From contig OZ026603.1 in the NCBI GenBank assembly GCA_964020085.1, positions 34,107,006-34,171,005 on the forward strand: DNA of 64,000 nucleotides, read 5' to 3'. This DNA is from Micromussa lordhowensis (lineage: Eukaryota > Cnidaria > Anthozoa > Scleractinia > Lobophylliidae). The first letter of the stretch is position 1, and the number at the start of each line of letters is the position of its first letter. This document shows positions 35,931 to 49,533 of the stretch, one piece after another. Made by a program: the position numbers and the translations under genes. The notes below the pieces were generated by a model, which saw only the letters and a list, made by a program, of their open reading frames with translations, was not told the origin of the DNA and made no database searches.

Positions 35931-38900
35931 CTTAAAGTGCCCGTGAAGCCGAGCTATGTCAAATTTGCCAAGGGGACCCCCAGCGCGCGTTTTCTGAAAT
36001 TCTGCAAAGTTGGGACTAGGGGAAACTACTGCAAAAAGAAGGCCAGAAAAAACACCCTGGCGCCAATGCCATCATGTCTTAACTTCAATTTCCTTAAAGT
36101 GCCAACCTAGCAGAACATTTTGCTGCAAACCGCGCCTCTTAAAGTGCCCGTGAAGCCGAGCTATGTCAAATTTGCCAAGAGGACCCCCAGCGCGCGTTTT
36201 CTGAAATTCTGCAAAGTTGGGACCAAAGGAAACTACTGCAAAAAGAAGGCCAGAAAAAACACCCTGGCGCCAATGCCATCATGTCGTAACTAGGATTTCC
36301 CTAAAGTGCCAACATAGCAGAACATTTTGCTGCAAACCGCGCCTCTTAAAGTGCCCGTGAAGCCGAGCTATGTCAAATTTGCCAAGGGGACCCCCAGCGC
36401 GCGTTTTCTGAAATTCTGCAAAGTTGGGACTAGGGGAAACTACTGCAAAAAGAAGGCCAGAGTAAACACCCTGGCGCCAATGCCATTATGTCGTAACTAG
36501 GATTTCCTTGAAGTGCCAACCTAGCAGAACATTTTGCTGCAAACCGCGTCTCTTAAAGTGCCCGTGAAGCCGAGCTATGTCAAATTTGCCAAGAGGACCC
36601 CCAGCGCGCGTTTTCTGAAATTCTGCAAAGTTGGGACCAGAGGAAACTACTGCAAAAAGAAGGCCAGAAAAAACACCCTGGCGCCAATGCCATCATGTCC
36701 TAACTAGAATTTCCTTCAAGTGCCAACCTAGCAGAACATTTTGCTGCAAACCACGCCTCTTAAAGTGCCCGTGAAGCCGAGCTATGTCAAATTTGCCAAG
36801 GGGACCCCAAGCGCGCGTTTTCTGAAATTCTGCAAAGTTGGGACCAGGGGAAACTACTGCAAAAAGAAGGCCAGAAAAAACACCCTGGCGCCAATGCCAT
36901 CATGTCTTAACTTCAATTTCCTTAAAGTGCCAACCTAGCAGAACATTTTGCTGCAAACCGCGCCTCTTAAAGTGCCCGTGAAGCCGAGCTATGTCAAATT
37001 TGCCAAGGGGACCCCCAGCGCGCGTTTTCTGAAATTCTGCAAAGTTGGGACCAAAGGAAACTACTGCAAAAAGAAGGCCAGAAAAAACACCCTGGCGCCA
37101 ATGCCATCATGTCTTAACTAAAATTTCCTTGAAGTGCCAACCTAGCAGAACATTTTGCTGCAAACCGCGCCTCTTAAAGTGCACGTGAAGCCGAGTTATG
37201 TCAAATTTGCCAAGGGGATCCCCAGCGCGCGTTTTCTGAAATTCTGCAAAGTTGGGACCAGGGGAAACTACTGCAAAAAGAAGGCCAGAAAAAACACCCT
37301 GGCGCCAATGCCATCATGTCCTAACTAAGATTTCCTTAAAGTGCCAACCTAGCAGAACATTTTGCTGCAAACCGCGCCTCTTAAAGTGCCCGTGAAGCCG
37401 AGCTATGTCAAATTTGCCAAGGGGACCCCCAGCGCGCGTTTTCTGAAATTCTGCAAAGTTGGGACCAGGGGAAACTACTGCAAAAAGAAGGCCAGAAAAA
37501 ACACCCTGGCGCCAATGCCATCATGTCCTAACTAGAATTTCCTTCAAGTGCCAACCTAGCAGAACATTTTGCTGCAAACCGCGCCTCTTAAAGTGCCCGT
37601 GAAGCCGAGCTATGTCAAATTTGCCAAGGGGACCCCCAGCGCGCGTTTTCTGAAATTCTGCAAAGTTGGGACCAGGGGAAACTACTGCAAAAAGAAGGCC
37701 AGAAAAAACACCCTGGCGCCAATGCCATCATGTCTTAACTTCAATTTCCTTAAAGTGCCAACCTAGCAGAAAATTTTGCTGCAAACCGCGCCTCTTAAAG
37801 TGCCCGTGAAGCCGAGCTATGTCAAATTTTCCAAGGGGACCCCCAGCGCGCGTTTTCTGAAATTCTGCAAAGTTGGGACCAAAGGAAACTACTGCAAAAA
37901 GAAGGCCAGAAAAAACACCCTGGCGCCAATGCCATCATGTCGTAACTAGAATTTCCCTGAAGTGCCAACCTAGCAGAACATTTTGCTGCAAACCGCGCCT
38001 CTTAAAGTGCCCGTGAAGCCGAGCTATGTCAAATTTGCCAAGGGGACCCCCAGCGCGCGTTTTCTGAAATTCTGCAAAGTTGGGACCAGGGGAAACTACT
38101 GCAAAAAGAAGGCCAGAGTAAACACCCTGGCGCCAATGCCATCATGTCGTAACAAGGATTTCCTTGAAGTGCCAACCTAGCAGAACATTTTTGCTGCAAA
38201 CCGCGCCTCTTAAAGTGCCCGTGAAGCCGAGCTATGTCAAATTTGCCAAGGGGACCCCCAGCGCGCGTTTTCTGAAATTCTGCAAAGTTGGGACCAGGGG
38301 AAACTACTGCAAAAAGAAGGCCAGAGAAAACACCCTGGCGCCAATGCCATCATGTCCTAACTAAAATTTCCTTCAAGTGCCAACCTAGCAGAACATTTTG
38401 CTGCAAACCGCGCCTCTTAAAGTGCCCGTGAAGCCGAGCTATGTCAAATTTGCCAAGGGGACCCCCAGCGCGCGTTTTCTGAAATTCTGCAAAGTTGGGA
38501 CCAGAGGAAACTACTGCAAAAAGAAGGCCAGAAAAAACACCCTGGCGCCAATGCCATCATTTTTTAACTAGGATTCCCTTAAAGTGCCAACCTAGCAGAA
38601 CATTTTGCTGCAAACCGCGCCTCTTAAAGTGCCCGTGAAGCCGAGCTATGTCAAATTTGCCAAGGGGACACCCAGCGCGCGTTTTCTGAAATTCTGCAAA
38701 GTTGGGACCAGGGGAAACTACTGCAAAAAGAAGGCCAGAAAAAACACCCTGGCGCCAATGCCATAATGACCTAACTAGAATTTCCTTGAAGTGCCAACCT
38801 AGCAGAACATTTTGCTGCAAACCGCGCCTCTTAAAGTGCCCGTGAAGCCGAGCTATGTCAAATTTGCCAAGGGGACCCCCAGCGCGCGTTTTCTGAAATT

Positions 38901-39270
38901 CTGCAAAGTTGGGATAAGGGGAAACTACTGCAAAAAAAAGGCCAGAAAAAACACCCTGGCGCCAATGCCATCATGTCTTAACTTAAATTTCCTTAAAGTG
39001 CCAACCTAGCAGAACATTTTGCTGCAAACCGCGCCTCTTAAAGTGCCCGTGAAGCCGAGCTATGTCAAATTTGCCAAGGGGACCCCCAGCGCGCGTTTTC
39101 TGAAATTCTGCAAAGTTGGGACCAGGGGAAACTACTGCAAAAAGAAGGCCAGAAAAAACACCCTGGCGCCAATGCCATCATGTGCTAACTAGGATTTCCT
39201 TCAAGTGCCAGCCTAGCAGAACATTTTGCTGCAAACCGCGTTTCTTAAAGTGCCCGTGAAGCCGAGCTAT
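35931..39270. repeat. Mixed monomers with an eight-monomer echo
   Basis: No long exact duplication. A TCGTAACTAG window with TTCCC, followed by CCAGAGTAAAC, recurs at 36281 and 37937 (1,656 bp apart). Odd variants: AAGAGGACCC (36177, 36592), GCGTCTCTT (36547), one extra T (ACATTTTTGC, 38190), and CATCATTTTTTAAC (38555). The pair at 38557-38820 belongs to the GGGGACACCC/AATGACCTAAC family seen at 9392, 11462, 17253 and 53037. 38812-39230 resembles 39640-40058 at 828-bp offset. Confidence 0.8.
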
Positions 39271-41419
39271 GTCAAATTTGCCAAGGGGACCCCCAGCGCG
39301 CGTTTTCTGAAATTCTGCAAAGTTGGGACCAGGGGAAACTACTGCAAAAAGAAGGCCAGAAAAAACACCCTGGCGCCAATGCCATCATGTCTTAACTAAA
39401 ATTTTCTTGAAGTGCCAACCTAGCAGAACATTTTGCTGCAAACCGCGCCTCTTAAAGTGCACGTGAAGCCGAGTTATGTCAAATTTGCCAAGGGGACCCC
39501 CAGCGCGCGTTTTCTGAAATTCTGCAAAGTTGGGACCAGGGGAAACTACTGCAAAAAGAAGGCCAGAGTAAACACCCTGGCGCCAATGCCATCATGTCCT
39601 AACTAAAATTTCCTTCAAGTGCCAACCTAGCAGAACATTTTGCTGGAAACCGCGCCTCTTAAAGTGCCCGTGAAGCCGAGCTATGTCAAATTTGCCAAGG
39701 GGACCCCCAGCGCGCGTTTTCTGAAATTCTGCAAAGTTGGGACCAGGGGAAACTACTGCAAAAAAAAGGCCAGAAAAAACACCCTGGCGCCAATGCCATC
39801 ATGTCTTAACTTAAATTTCCTTAAAGTGCCAACCTAGCAGAACATTTTGCTGCAAACCGCGCCTCTTAAAGTGCCCGTGAAGCCGAGCTATGTCAAATTT
39901 GCCAAGGGGACCCCCAGCGCGCGTTTTCTGAAATTCTGCAAAGTTGGGACCAGGGGAAACTACTGCAAAAAGAAGGCCAGAAAAAACACCCTGGCGCCAA
40001 TGCCATCATGTCCTAACTAGGATTTCCTTCAAGTGCCAGCCTAGCAGAACATTTTGCTGCAAACCGCGCCTCTTAAAGTGCCCGTGAAGCCGAGCTATGT
40101 CAAATTTGCCAAGGGGACCCCCAGCGCGCGTTTTCTGAAATTCTGCAAAGTTGGGACCAGGGGAAACTACTGCAAAAAGAAGGCCAGAAAAAACACCCTG
40201 GCGCCAATGCCATCATGTCTTAACTAAAATTTCCTTGAAGTGCCAACCTAGCAGAACATTTTGCTGCAAACCGCGCCTCTTAAAGTGCACGTGAAGCCGA
40301 GTTATGTCAAATTTGCCAAGGGGACCCCCAGCGCGCGTTTTCTGAAATTCTGCAAAGTTGGGACCAGGGGAAACTACTGCAAAAAGAAGGCCAGAAAAAA
40401 CACCCTGGCGCCAATGCCATCATGTCTTAACTAAAATTTTCTTGAAGTGCCAACCTAGCAGAACATTTTGCTGCAAACCGCGCCTCTTAAAGTGCACGTG
40501 AAGCCGAGTTATGTCAAATTTGCCAAGGGGACCCCCAGCGCGCGTTTTCTGAAATTCTGCAAAGTTGGGACCAGGGGAAACTACTGCAAAAAGAAGGCCA
40601 GAGTAAACACCCTGGCGCCAATGCCATCATGTCCTAACTAAAATTTCCTTCAAGTGCCAACCTAGCAGAACATTTTGCTGGAAACCGCGCCTCTTAAAGT
40701 GCCCGTGAAGCCGAGCTATGTCAAATTTGCCAAGGGGACCCCCAGCGCGCGTTTTCTGAAATTCTGCAAAGTTGGGACCAGGGGAAACTACTGCAAAAAA
40801 AAGGCCAGAAAAAACACCCTGGCGCCAATGCCATCATGTCTTAACTTAAATTTCCTTAAAGTGCCAACCTAGCAGAACATTTTGCTGCAAACCGCGCCTC
40901 TTAAAGTGCCCGTGAAGCCGAGCTATGTCAAATTTGCCAAGGGGACCCCCAGCGCGCGTTTTCTGAAATTCTGCAAAGTTGGGACCAGGGGAAACTACTG
41001 CAAAAAGAAGGCCAGAAAAAACACCCTGGCGCCAATGCCATCATGTCCTAACTAGGATTTCCTTCAAGTGCCAGCCTAGCAGAACATTTTGCTGCAAACC
41101 GCGCCTCTTAAAGTGCCCGTGAAGCCGAGCTATGTCAAATTTGCCAAGGGGACCCCCAGCGCGCGTTTTCTGAAATTCTGCAAAGTTGGGACCAGGGGAA
41201 ACTACTGCAAAAAGAAGGCCAGAAAAAACACCCTGGCGCCAATGCCATCATGTCTTAACTAAAATTTCCTTGAAGTGCCAACCTAGCAGAACATTTTGCT
41301 GCAAACCGCGCCTCTTAAAGTGCACGTGAAGCCGAGTTATGTCAAATTTGCCAAGGGGACCCCCAGCGCGCGTTTTCTGAAATTCTGCAAAGTTGGGACC
41401 AGGGGAAACTACTGCAAAA
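39271..41419. repeat. Five-monomer (1,035 bp) tandem duplication
   Basis: 39271-40384 matches 40306-41419. Shared tags: CTAAAATTTTCTTG, GTGCACGTG with GAGTTATG, CCAGAGTAAAC, GCTGGAAACCGC, GCAAAAAAAAGGCC, TTAACTTAAATTTCC and AGTGCCAGCC. The rare GCTGGAAACC tag appears a third time at 41710, another 1,035 bp on, in a monomer whose neighbours no longer match; this is a truncated third unit. Confidence 0.88.
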
Positions 41420-44400
41420 AAAAGGCCAGAGTAAACACCCTGGCGCCAATGCCATCATGTCGTAACTAGGATTTCCTTGAAGTGCCAACCTAGCAGAACA
41501 TTTTGCTGCAAACCGCGCCTCTTAAAGTGCCCGTGAAGCCGAGCTATGTCAAATTTGCCAAGGGGACCCCCAGCGCGCGTTTTCTGAAATTCTGCAAAGT
41601 TGGGACCAGAGGAAACTACTGCAAAAAGAAGGCCAGAAAAAAAACCCTGGCGCCAATGCCATCATGTCCTAACTAAAATTTCCTTCAAGTGCCAACCTAG
41701 CAGAACATTTTGCTGGAAACCGCACCTCTTAAAGTGCCCGTGAAGCCGAGCTATGTCAAATTTGCCAAGGGGACCCCCAGCGCGCGTTTTCTGAAATTCT
41801 GCAAAGTTGGGACCAGGGGAAACTACTGCAAAAAGAAGGCCAGAAAAAACACCCTGGCGCCAATGCCATCATGTCTTAACTTCAATTTCCTTAAAGTGCC
41901 AACCTAGCAGAACATTTTGCGGCAAACCGCGCCTCTTAAAGTGCCCGTGAAGCCGAGCTATGTCAAATTTGCCAAGGGGACCCCCAGCGCGCGTTTTCTG
42001 AAATTCTGCAAAGTTGGGACCAAAGGAAACTACTGCAAAAAGAAGGCCAGAAAAAACACCCTGGCGCCAATGCCATCATGTCCTAACTAGGATTTCCCTG
42101 AAGTGCCAACCTAGCAGAACATTTTGCTGCAAACCGCGCCTCTTAAAGTGCCCGTGAAGCCAAGCTATGTCAAATTTGCCAAGGGGACCCCCAGCGCGCA
42201 TTTCTGAAATTCTGCAAAGTTGGGACCAGGGGAAACTACTGCAAAAAGAAGGCCAGAGTAAACACCCTGGTGCCAATGCCATCATGTCGTAACTAGGATT
42301 TCCTTAAAGTGCCAACCTAGCAGAACATTTTGCTGCAAACCGCGCCTCTTAAAGTGCCCGTGAAGCCGAGCTATGTCAAATTTGCCAAGGGGACCCCCAG
42401 CGCGCGTTTTCTGAAATTCTGCAAAGTTGGGACCAGAGGAAACTACTGCAAAAAGAAGGCCAGAGTAAACACCCTGGCGCCAATGCCATCATGTTCTAAC
42501 TAAAATTTCCTTCAAGTGCCAACCTAGCAGAACATTTTGCTGCAAACCGCGCCTCTTAAAGTGCCCGTGAAGCCGAGCTATGTCAAATTTGCCAAGGGGA
42601 CCCCCAGCGCGCGTTTTCTGAAATTCTGCAAAGTTGGGACCAGGGGAAACTACTGCAAAAAGAAGGCCAGAAAAAACACCCTGGCGCCAATGCCATCATG
42701 TCTTAACTTCGATTTCCTTAAATTGCCAACCTAGCAGAACATTTTGCTGCAAACCGCGCCTCTTAAAGTGCCCGTGAAGCCGAGCTATGTCAAATTTGCC
42801 AAGGGGACCCCCAGCGCGCGTTTTCTGAAATTCTGCAAAGTTGGGACCAAAGGAAACTACTGCAAAAAGAAGGCCAGATAAAACACCCTGGCGCCAATGC
42901 CATCATGTCCTAACTAGGATTTCCTTAAAGTGCCAACCTAGCAGAACATTTTGCTGCAAACCGCGCCTCTTAAAGTGCCCGTGAAGCCGAGCTATGTGAA
43001 ATTTGCCAAGGGGACCCCCAGCGCGCGTTTTCTGAAATTCTGCAAAGTTGGGACCAGGGGAAACTACTGCAAAAAGAAGGCCAGAGAAAACACCCTGGCG
43101 CCAATGCCATCATGTCCTAACTAGGATTTCCTTCAAGTGCCAACCTAGCAGAACATTTTGCTGCAAACCGCGCCTCTTAAAGTGCCCGTGAAGCCGAGCT
43201 ATGTCAAATTTGCCAAGGGGACCCCCAGCGCGCGTTTTCTGAAATTCTGCAAAGTTGGGACCAGAGGAAACTACTGCAAAAAAAAGGCCAGAAAAAACAC
43301 CCTGGCGCCAATGCCATCATGCTTTAACTAGGATTCCCTTAAAGTGCCAACCTAGCAGAACATTTTGCTGCAAACCGCGCCTCTTAAAGTGCCCGTGAAG
43401 CCGAGCTATGTCAAATTTGCCAAGGGGACACCCAGCGCGCGTTTTCTGAAATTCTGCAAAGTTGGGACCAGGGGAAACTACTGCAAAAAAAGGCCAGAAA
43501 AAACACCCTGGCGCCAATGCCATCATGTCTTAACTTAAATTTCCTTAACGTGCCAACCTAGCAGAACATTTTGCTGCAAACCGCGCCTCTTAAAGTGCCC
43601 ATGAAGCCGAGCTATGTCAAATTTGCCAAGGGGACCCCCAGCGCGCGTTTTCTGAAATTCTGCAAAGTTGGGACCAGGGGAAACTACTGCAAAAAAAGGC
43701 CAGAAAAAACACCCTGGCGCCAATGCCATCATGTCTTAACTTAAATTTCCTTAAAGTGCCAACCTAGCAGAACATTTTGCTGCAAACTGCGCCTCTTAAA
43801 GTGCCCGTGAAGCCGAGCTATGTCAAATTTGCCAAGGGGACCCCCAGCGCGCGTTTTCTGAAATTCTGCAAAGTTGGGACCAGGGGAAACTACTGCAAAA
43901 AGAAGGCCAGAAAAAACACCCTGGCGCCAATGCCATCATGTCTTAACTAAAATTTCCTTGAAGTGCCAACCTAGCAGAACATTTTGCTGCAAACCGCGCC
44001 TCTTAAAGTGCACGTGAAGCCGAGTTATGTCAAATTTGCCAAGGGGACCCCCAGCGCGCGTTTTCTGAAATTCTGCAAAGTTGGGACCAGGGGAAACTAC
44101 TGCAAAAAGAAGGCCAGAGTAAACACCCTGGCGCCAATGCCATCATGTCGTAACTAGGATTTCCTTGAAGTGCCAACCTAGCAGAACATTTTGCTGCAAA
44201 CCGCGCCTCTTAAAGTGCCCGTGAAGCCGAGCTATGTCAAATTTGCCAAGGGGACCCCCAGCGCGCGTTTTCTGAAATTCTGCAAAGTTGGGACCAGAGG
44301 AAACTACTGCAAAAAGAAGGCCAGAAAAAACACCCTGGCGCCAATGCCATCATGTCCTAACTAAAATTTCCTTCAAGTGCCAACCTAGCAGAACATTTTG

Positions 44401-44619
44401 CTGCAAACCGCGCCTCTTAAAGTGCCCGTGAAGCCGAGCTATGTCAAATTTGCCAAGGGGACCCCCAGCGCGCGTTTTCTGAAATTCTGCAAAGTTGGGA
44501 CCAGGGGAAACTACTGCAAAAAGAAGGCCAGAAAAAACACCCTGGCGCCAATGCCATCATGTCTTAACTTCAATTTCCTTAAAGTGCCAACCTAGCAGAA
44601 CATTTTGCTGCAAACCGCG
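41420..44619. repeat. Mixed monomers, related to 49.5-51.2 and 52.3-53.3 kb
   Basis: The series TTAACTTCGATT, CCAGATAAAAC (42885), ATGTGAAATTT, CCAGAGAAAAC and GCTTTAACTAGG (43320) has related series near 49567-50380 and 52257-53045. One monomer has a 1-bp loss (AGCGCGCATTTCTG, about 42198). Two have a 1-bp shorter A-tract (GCAAAAAAAGGCC, about 43485 and 43692). Other oddities: GCCCATGAAG (43598) and an A-rich CCAGAAAAAAAACCC (41634). Confidence 0.8.
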
Positions 44620-47600
44620 CCTCTTAAAGTGCCCGTGAAGCCGAGCTATGTCAAATTTGCCAAGGGGACCCCCAGCGCGCGTTTTCTGAAATTCTGCAAA
44701 GTTGGGACCAAAGGAAACTACTGCAAAAAGAAGGCCAGAAAAAACACCCTGGCGCCAATGCCATCATGTCCTAACTAGGATTTCCTTGAAGTGCCAACCT
44801 AGCAGAACATTTTGCTGCAAACCGCGCCTCTTAAAGTGCCCGTGAAGCCGAGCTATGTCAAATTCGCCAAGGGGACCCTCAGCGCGCGTTTTCTGAAATT
44901 CTGCAAAGTTGGGACCAGGGGAAACTACTGCAAAAAGAAGGCCAGAAAAAACACCCTGGCACCAATGCCATCATGTCTTAACTTCAATTTCCTTAAAGTG
45001 CCAACCTAGCAGAACATTTTGCGGCAAACCGCGCCTCTTAAAGTGCCCGTGAAGCCGAGCTATGTCAAATTTGCCAAGGGAACCCCCAGCGCGCGTTTTC
45101 TGAAATTCTGCAAAGTTGGGACCAAAGGAAACTACTGCAAAAAGAAGGCCAGAAAAAACACCCTGGCGCCAATGCCATCATGTCCTAACTAGGATTTCCC
45201 TGAACTGCCAACCTAGCAGAACATTTTGCTGCCAACCGCGCCTCTTAAAGTGCCCGTGAAGCCGAGCTATGTCAAATTTGCCAAGGGGACCTCCAGCGCG
45301 CGTTTTCTGAAATTCTGCAAAGTTGGGACCAGGGGAAACTACTGCAAAAAGAAGGCCAGAGTAAACACCCTGGCGCCAATGCCATCATGTCGTAACTAGG
45401 ATTTCCTTGAAGTGCCAACCTAGCAGAACATTTTGCTGCAAACCGCGCCTCTTAAAGTGCCCGTGAAGCCGAGCTATGTCAAATTTGCCAAGGGGACCCC
45501 CAGCGCGCGTTTTCTGAAATTCTGCAAAGTTGGGACCAGAGGAAACTACTGCAAAAAGAAGGCCAGAGTAAACACCCTGGCGCCAATGCCATCATGTCCT
45601 AACTAAAATTTCCTTCAAGTGCCAACCTAGCAGAACATTTTGCTGCAAACCGCGCCTCTTAAAGTGCCCGTGAAGCCGAGCTATGTCAAATTTGCCAAGG
45701 GGACCCCCAGCGCGCGTTTTCTGAAATTCTGCAAAGTTGGGACCAGGGGAAACTACTGCAAAAAGAAGGCCAGAAAAAACACCCTGGCGCCAATGCCATC
45801 ATGTCTTAACTTAAATTTCCTTAAAGTGCCAACCTAGCAGAACATTTTGCTGCAAACCGCGCCTCTTAAAGTGCCCGTGAAGCCGAGCTATGTCAAATTT
45901 GCCAAGGGGACCCCCAGCGCGCGTTTTCTGAAATTCTGCAAAGTTGGGACCAGGGGAAACTACTGCAAAAAAAAGGCCAGAAAAAACACCCTGACGCCAA
46001 TGCCATCATGTCTTAACTTAAATTTCCTTAAAGTGCCAACCTAGCAGAACATTTTGCTGCAAACTGCGCCTCTTAAAGTGCCCGTGAAGCCGAGCTATGT
46101 CAAATTTGCCAAGGGGACCCCCAGCGCGCGTTTTCTGAAATTCTGCAAAGTTGGGACCAGGGGAAACTACTGCAAAAAGAAGGCCAGAAAAAACACCCTG
46201 GCGCCAATGCCATCATGTCCTAACTAGGATTTCCTTCAAGTGCCAGCCTAGCAGAACATTTTGCTGCAAACCGCGCCTCTTAAAGTGCCCGTGAAGCCGA
46301 GCTATGTCAAATTTGCCAAGGGGACCCCCAGCGCGCGTTTTCTGAAATTCTGCAAAGTTGGGACCAGGGGAAACTACTGCAAAAAAGGCCAGAAAAAACA
46401 CCCTGGCGCCAATGCCATCATGTCCTAACTAGAATTTCCTTGAAGTGCCAACCAAGCAGAACATTTTGCTGCAAACCGCGCCTCTTAAAGTGCCCGTGAG
46501 GCCGAGCTATGTCAAATTTACCAAGGAGACCCCCAGCGCGCGTTTTCTGAAATTCTGCAAAGTTGGGACAATGGGAAACTACTGCAAAAAGAAGGCCAGA
46601 AAAAACACCGTGGCGCCAATGCCATCATGTCCTAACAAGGATTTCCTTGAAGTGCCAGCCTAGCAGAACATTTTGCTGCAAACCGCGCCTCTTAAAGTGC
46701 CCGTGAAGCCGAGCTATGTCAAATTTGCCAAGGGGACCCCCAGCGCGCGTTTTCTGAAATTCTGCAAAGTTGGGACCAGGGGAAACTACTGCAAAAAGAA
46801 GGCCAAAAAAAAACACCCTGGCGACAATGCCATCATGTCCTAACTACGATTTCCTTGAAGTGCCAACCTAGCAGAACATTTTGCTGCAAACCGCGCCTCT
46901 TAAAGTGCCCGTGAAGCCGAGCTATGTCAAATTTGCCAAGGGGACACCCAGCGCGCGTTTTCTGAAATTCTGCAAAGTTGGGACCAGGGGAAACTACTGC
47001 AAAAAGAAGGCCAGAAAAAACACCCTGGCGCCAATGCCATAATGACGTAACTAGAATTTCCTTGAAGTGCCAACCTAGCAGAACATTTTGCTGCAAACCG
47101 CGCCTCTTAAAGTGCCCGTGAAGCCGAGCTATGTGAAATTTGCCAAGGGGACCCCCAGCGCGCGTTTTCTGAAATTCTGCAAAGTTGGGACCAGGGGAAA
47201 CTACTGCAAAAAAAAGGCCAGAAAAAACACCCTGGCGCCAATGCCATCATGTCTTAACTTAAATTTCCTTAAAGTGCCAACCTAGCAGAACATTTTGCTG
47301 CAAACTGCGCCTCTTAAAGTGCCCGTGAAGCCGAGCTATGTCAAATTTGCCAAGGGGACCCCCAGCGCGCGTTTTCTGAAATTCTGCAAAGTTGGGACCA
47401 GGGGAAACTACTGCAAAAAGAAGGCCAGAAAAAACACCCTGGCGCCAATGCCATCATGTCCTAACTAAGATTTCCTTCAAGTGCCAGCCTAGCAGAACAT
47501 TTTGCTGCAAACCGCGCCTCTTAAAGTGCCCGTGAAGCCGAGCTATGTCAAATTTGCCAAGGGGACCCCCAGCGCGCGTTTTCTGAAATTCTGCAAAGTT

Positions 47601-49533
47601 GGGACCAGGGGAAACTACTGCAAAAAAGGCCAGAAAAAACACCCTGGCGCCAATGCCATCATGTCCTAACTAGGATTTCCTTGAAGTGCCAACCTAGCAG
47701 AACATTTTGCTGCAAACCGCGCCTCTTAAAGTGCCCGTGAGGCCGAGCTATGTCAAATTTGCCAAGGGGACCCCCAGCGCGCGTTTTCTGAAATTCTGCA
47801 AAGTTGGGACCAGGGGAAACTACTGCAAAAAAGGCCAGAAAAAACACCCTGGCGCCAATGCCATCATGTCCTAACTAGGATTTCCTTGAAGTGCCAACCT
47901 AGCAGAACATTTTGCTGCAAACCGCGCCTCTTAAAGTGCCCGTGAGGCCGAGCTATGTCAAATTTACCAAGGGGACCCCCAGCGCGCGTTTTCTGAAATT
48001 CTGCAAAGTTGGGACAATGGGAAACTACTGCAAAAAGAAGGCCAGAAAAAACACCCTGGCGCCAATGCCATCATGTCCTAACAAGGATTTCCTTGAAGTG
48101 CCAGCCTAGCAGAACATTTTGCTGCAAACCGCGCCTCTTAAAGTGCCCGTGAAGCCGAGCTATGTCAAATTTGCCAAGGGGACCCCCAGCGCGCGTTTTC
48201 TGAAATTCTGCAAAGTTGGGACCAGGGGAAACTACTGCAAAAACAAGGCCAGAAAAAACACCCTAGCGACAATGCCATCATGTCCTAACTACGATTTCCT
48301 TGAAGTGCCAACCTAGCAGAACATTTTGCTGCAAACCGCGCCTCTTAAAGTGCCCGTGAAGCCGCGCTATGTCAGATTTTCCAAGGGGACCCCCAGCGCG
48401 CGTTTTCTGAAATTCTGCAAAGTTGGGACCAGGGGAAACTACTGCAAAAAGAAGGCCAGAAAAAACACCCTGGCGCCAATGCCATCATGTCCTAACTAAA
48501 ATTTCCTTAAAGTGCCAACCTAGCAGAACATTTTGCTGCAAACCGCGCCTCTTAAAGTGCCCGTGAAGCCGAGCTATGTCAAATTTGCCAAGGGGACCCC
48601 CAGCGCGCGTTTTCTGAAATTCTGCAAAGTTGAGACCAGGGGAAACTACTGCAAAAAAGGCCAGAAAAAAACACCCTGGCGCCAATGCCATCATGTCCTA
48701 ACTAAGATTTCCTTGAAGTGCCAACCTAGCAAAACATTTTGCTGCAAACCGCGCCTCTTAAAGTGCCCGTGAAGCCGAGCTATGTCAAATTTGCCAAGGG
48801 GACCCCCAGCGCGCGTTTTCTGAAATTCTGCAAAGTTGGGACCAGGGGAAACTACTGCAAAAAGAAGGCCAAAAAAAACACCCTGGCGCCAATGCCATCA
48901 TGTCCTAACTAAAATTTCCTTGAAGTGCCAACCTAGCAGAACATTTTGCTGCAAACCGCGCTTCTTAAAGTGCCCGTGAAGCCGAGCTATGTCAAATTTG
49001 CCAAGGGGACCCCCAGCGCGCGTTTTCTGAAATTCTGCAAAGTTGGGACCAGGGGAAACTACTGCAAAAAGAAGGCCAGAAAAAACACCCTGGCGCCAAT
49101 GCCATCATGTCTTATCTAAAATTTCCTTGAAGTGCTAACCTAGCAGAACATTTTGCTGCAAACCGCGCCTCTTAAAGTGCCCGTGAAGCCGAGCTATGTC
49201 AAATTTGCCAAGGGGACCCCCAGCGCGCGTTTTCTGAAATTCTGCAAAGTTGGGACCAAGGGAAACTACTGCAAAAAGAAGGCCAGAAAAAACACCCTGG
49301 CGCCAAGTCCATCATGTCCTAACTAACATTTCCTTAAAGTGCCAACCAAGCAGAACATTTTGCTGCAAACCGCGCCTCTTAAAGTGCCCGTGAAGCCGAG
49401 CTATGTCAAATTTGCCAAGGGGACCCCCAGCGCGCGTTTTCTGAAATTCTGCAAAGTTGGGACCAGAGGAAACTACTGCAAAAAGAAGGCCAGAGTAAAC
49501 ACCCTGGCGCCAATGCCATCATGTCCTAACTAA
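44620..49533. repeat. About 4.9 kb block, copy 1 (second copy at 51.2 kb)
   Basis: Matches 51230-56566 in three segments with stepped offsets of 6,617, about 7,445 and 7,033 bp. Shared tags: TTTTGCGGC, CCCTGAACTGCC, GCTGCCAACC, GGACCTCCAG, TTAACTTAAATTT, ACCAAGCAG, TAACAAGGATT, GGCGACAATG and TTGAGACC. Copy 1 has two extra monomers (about 47655-47860 and 48320-48525) and lacks four that copy 2 has. One extra monomer carries the unusual GCCGCGCTATGTCAGATT (48361). Confidence 0.85.
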
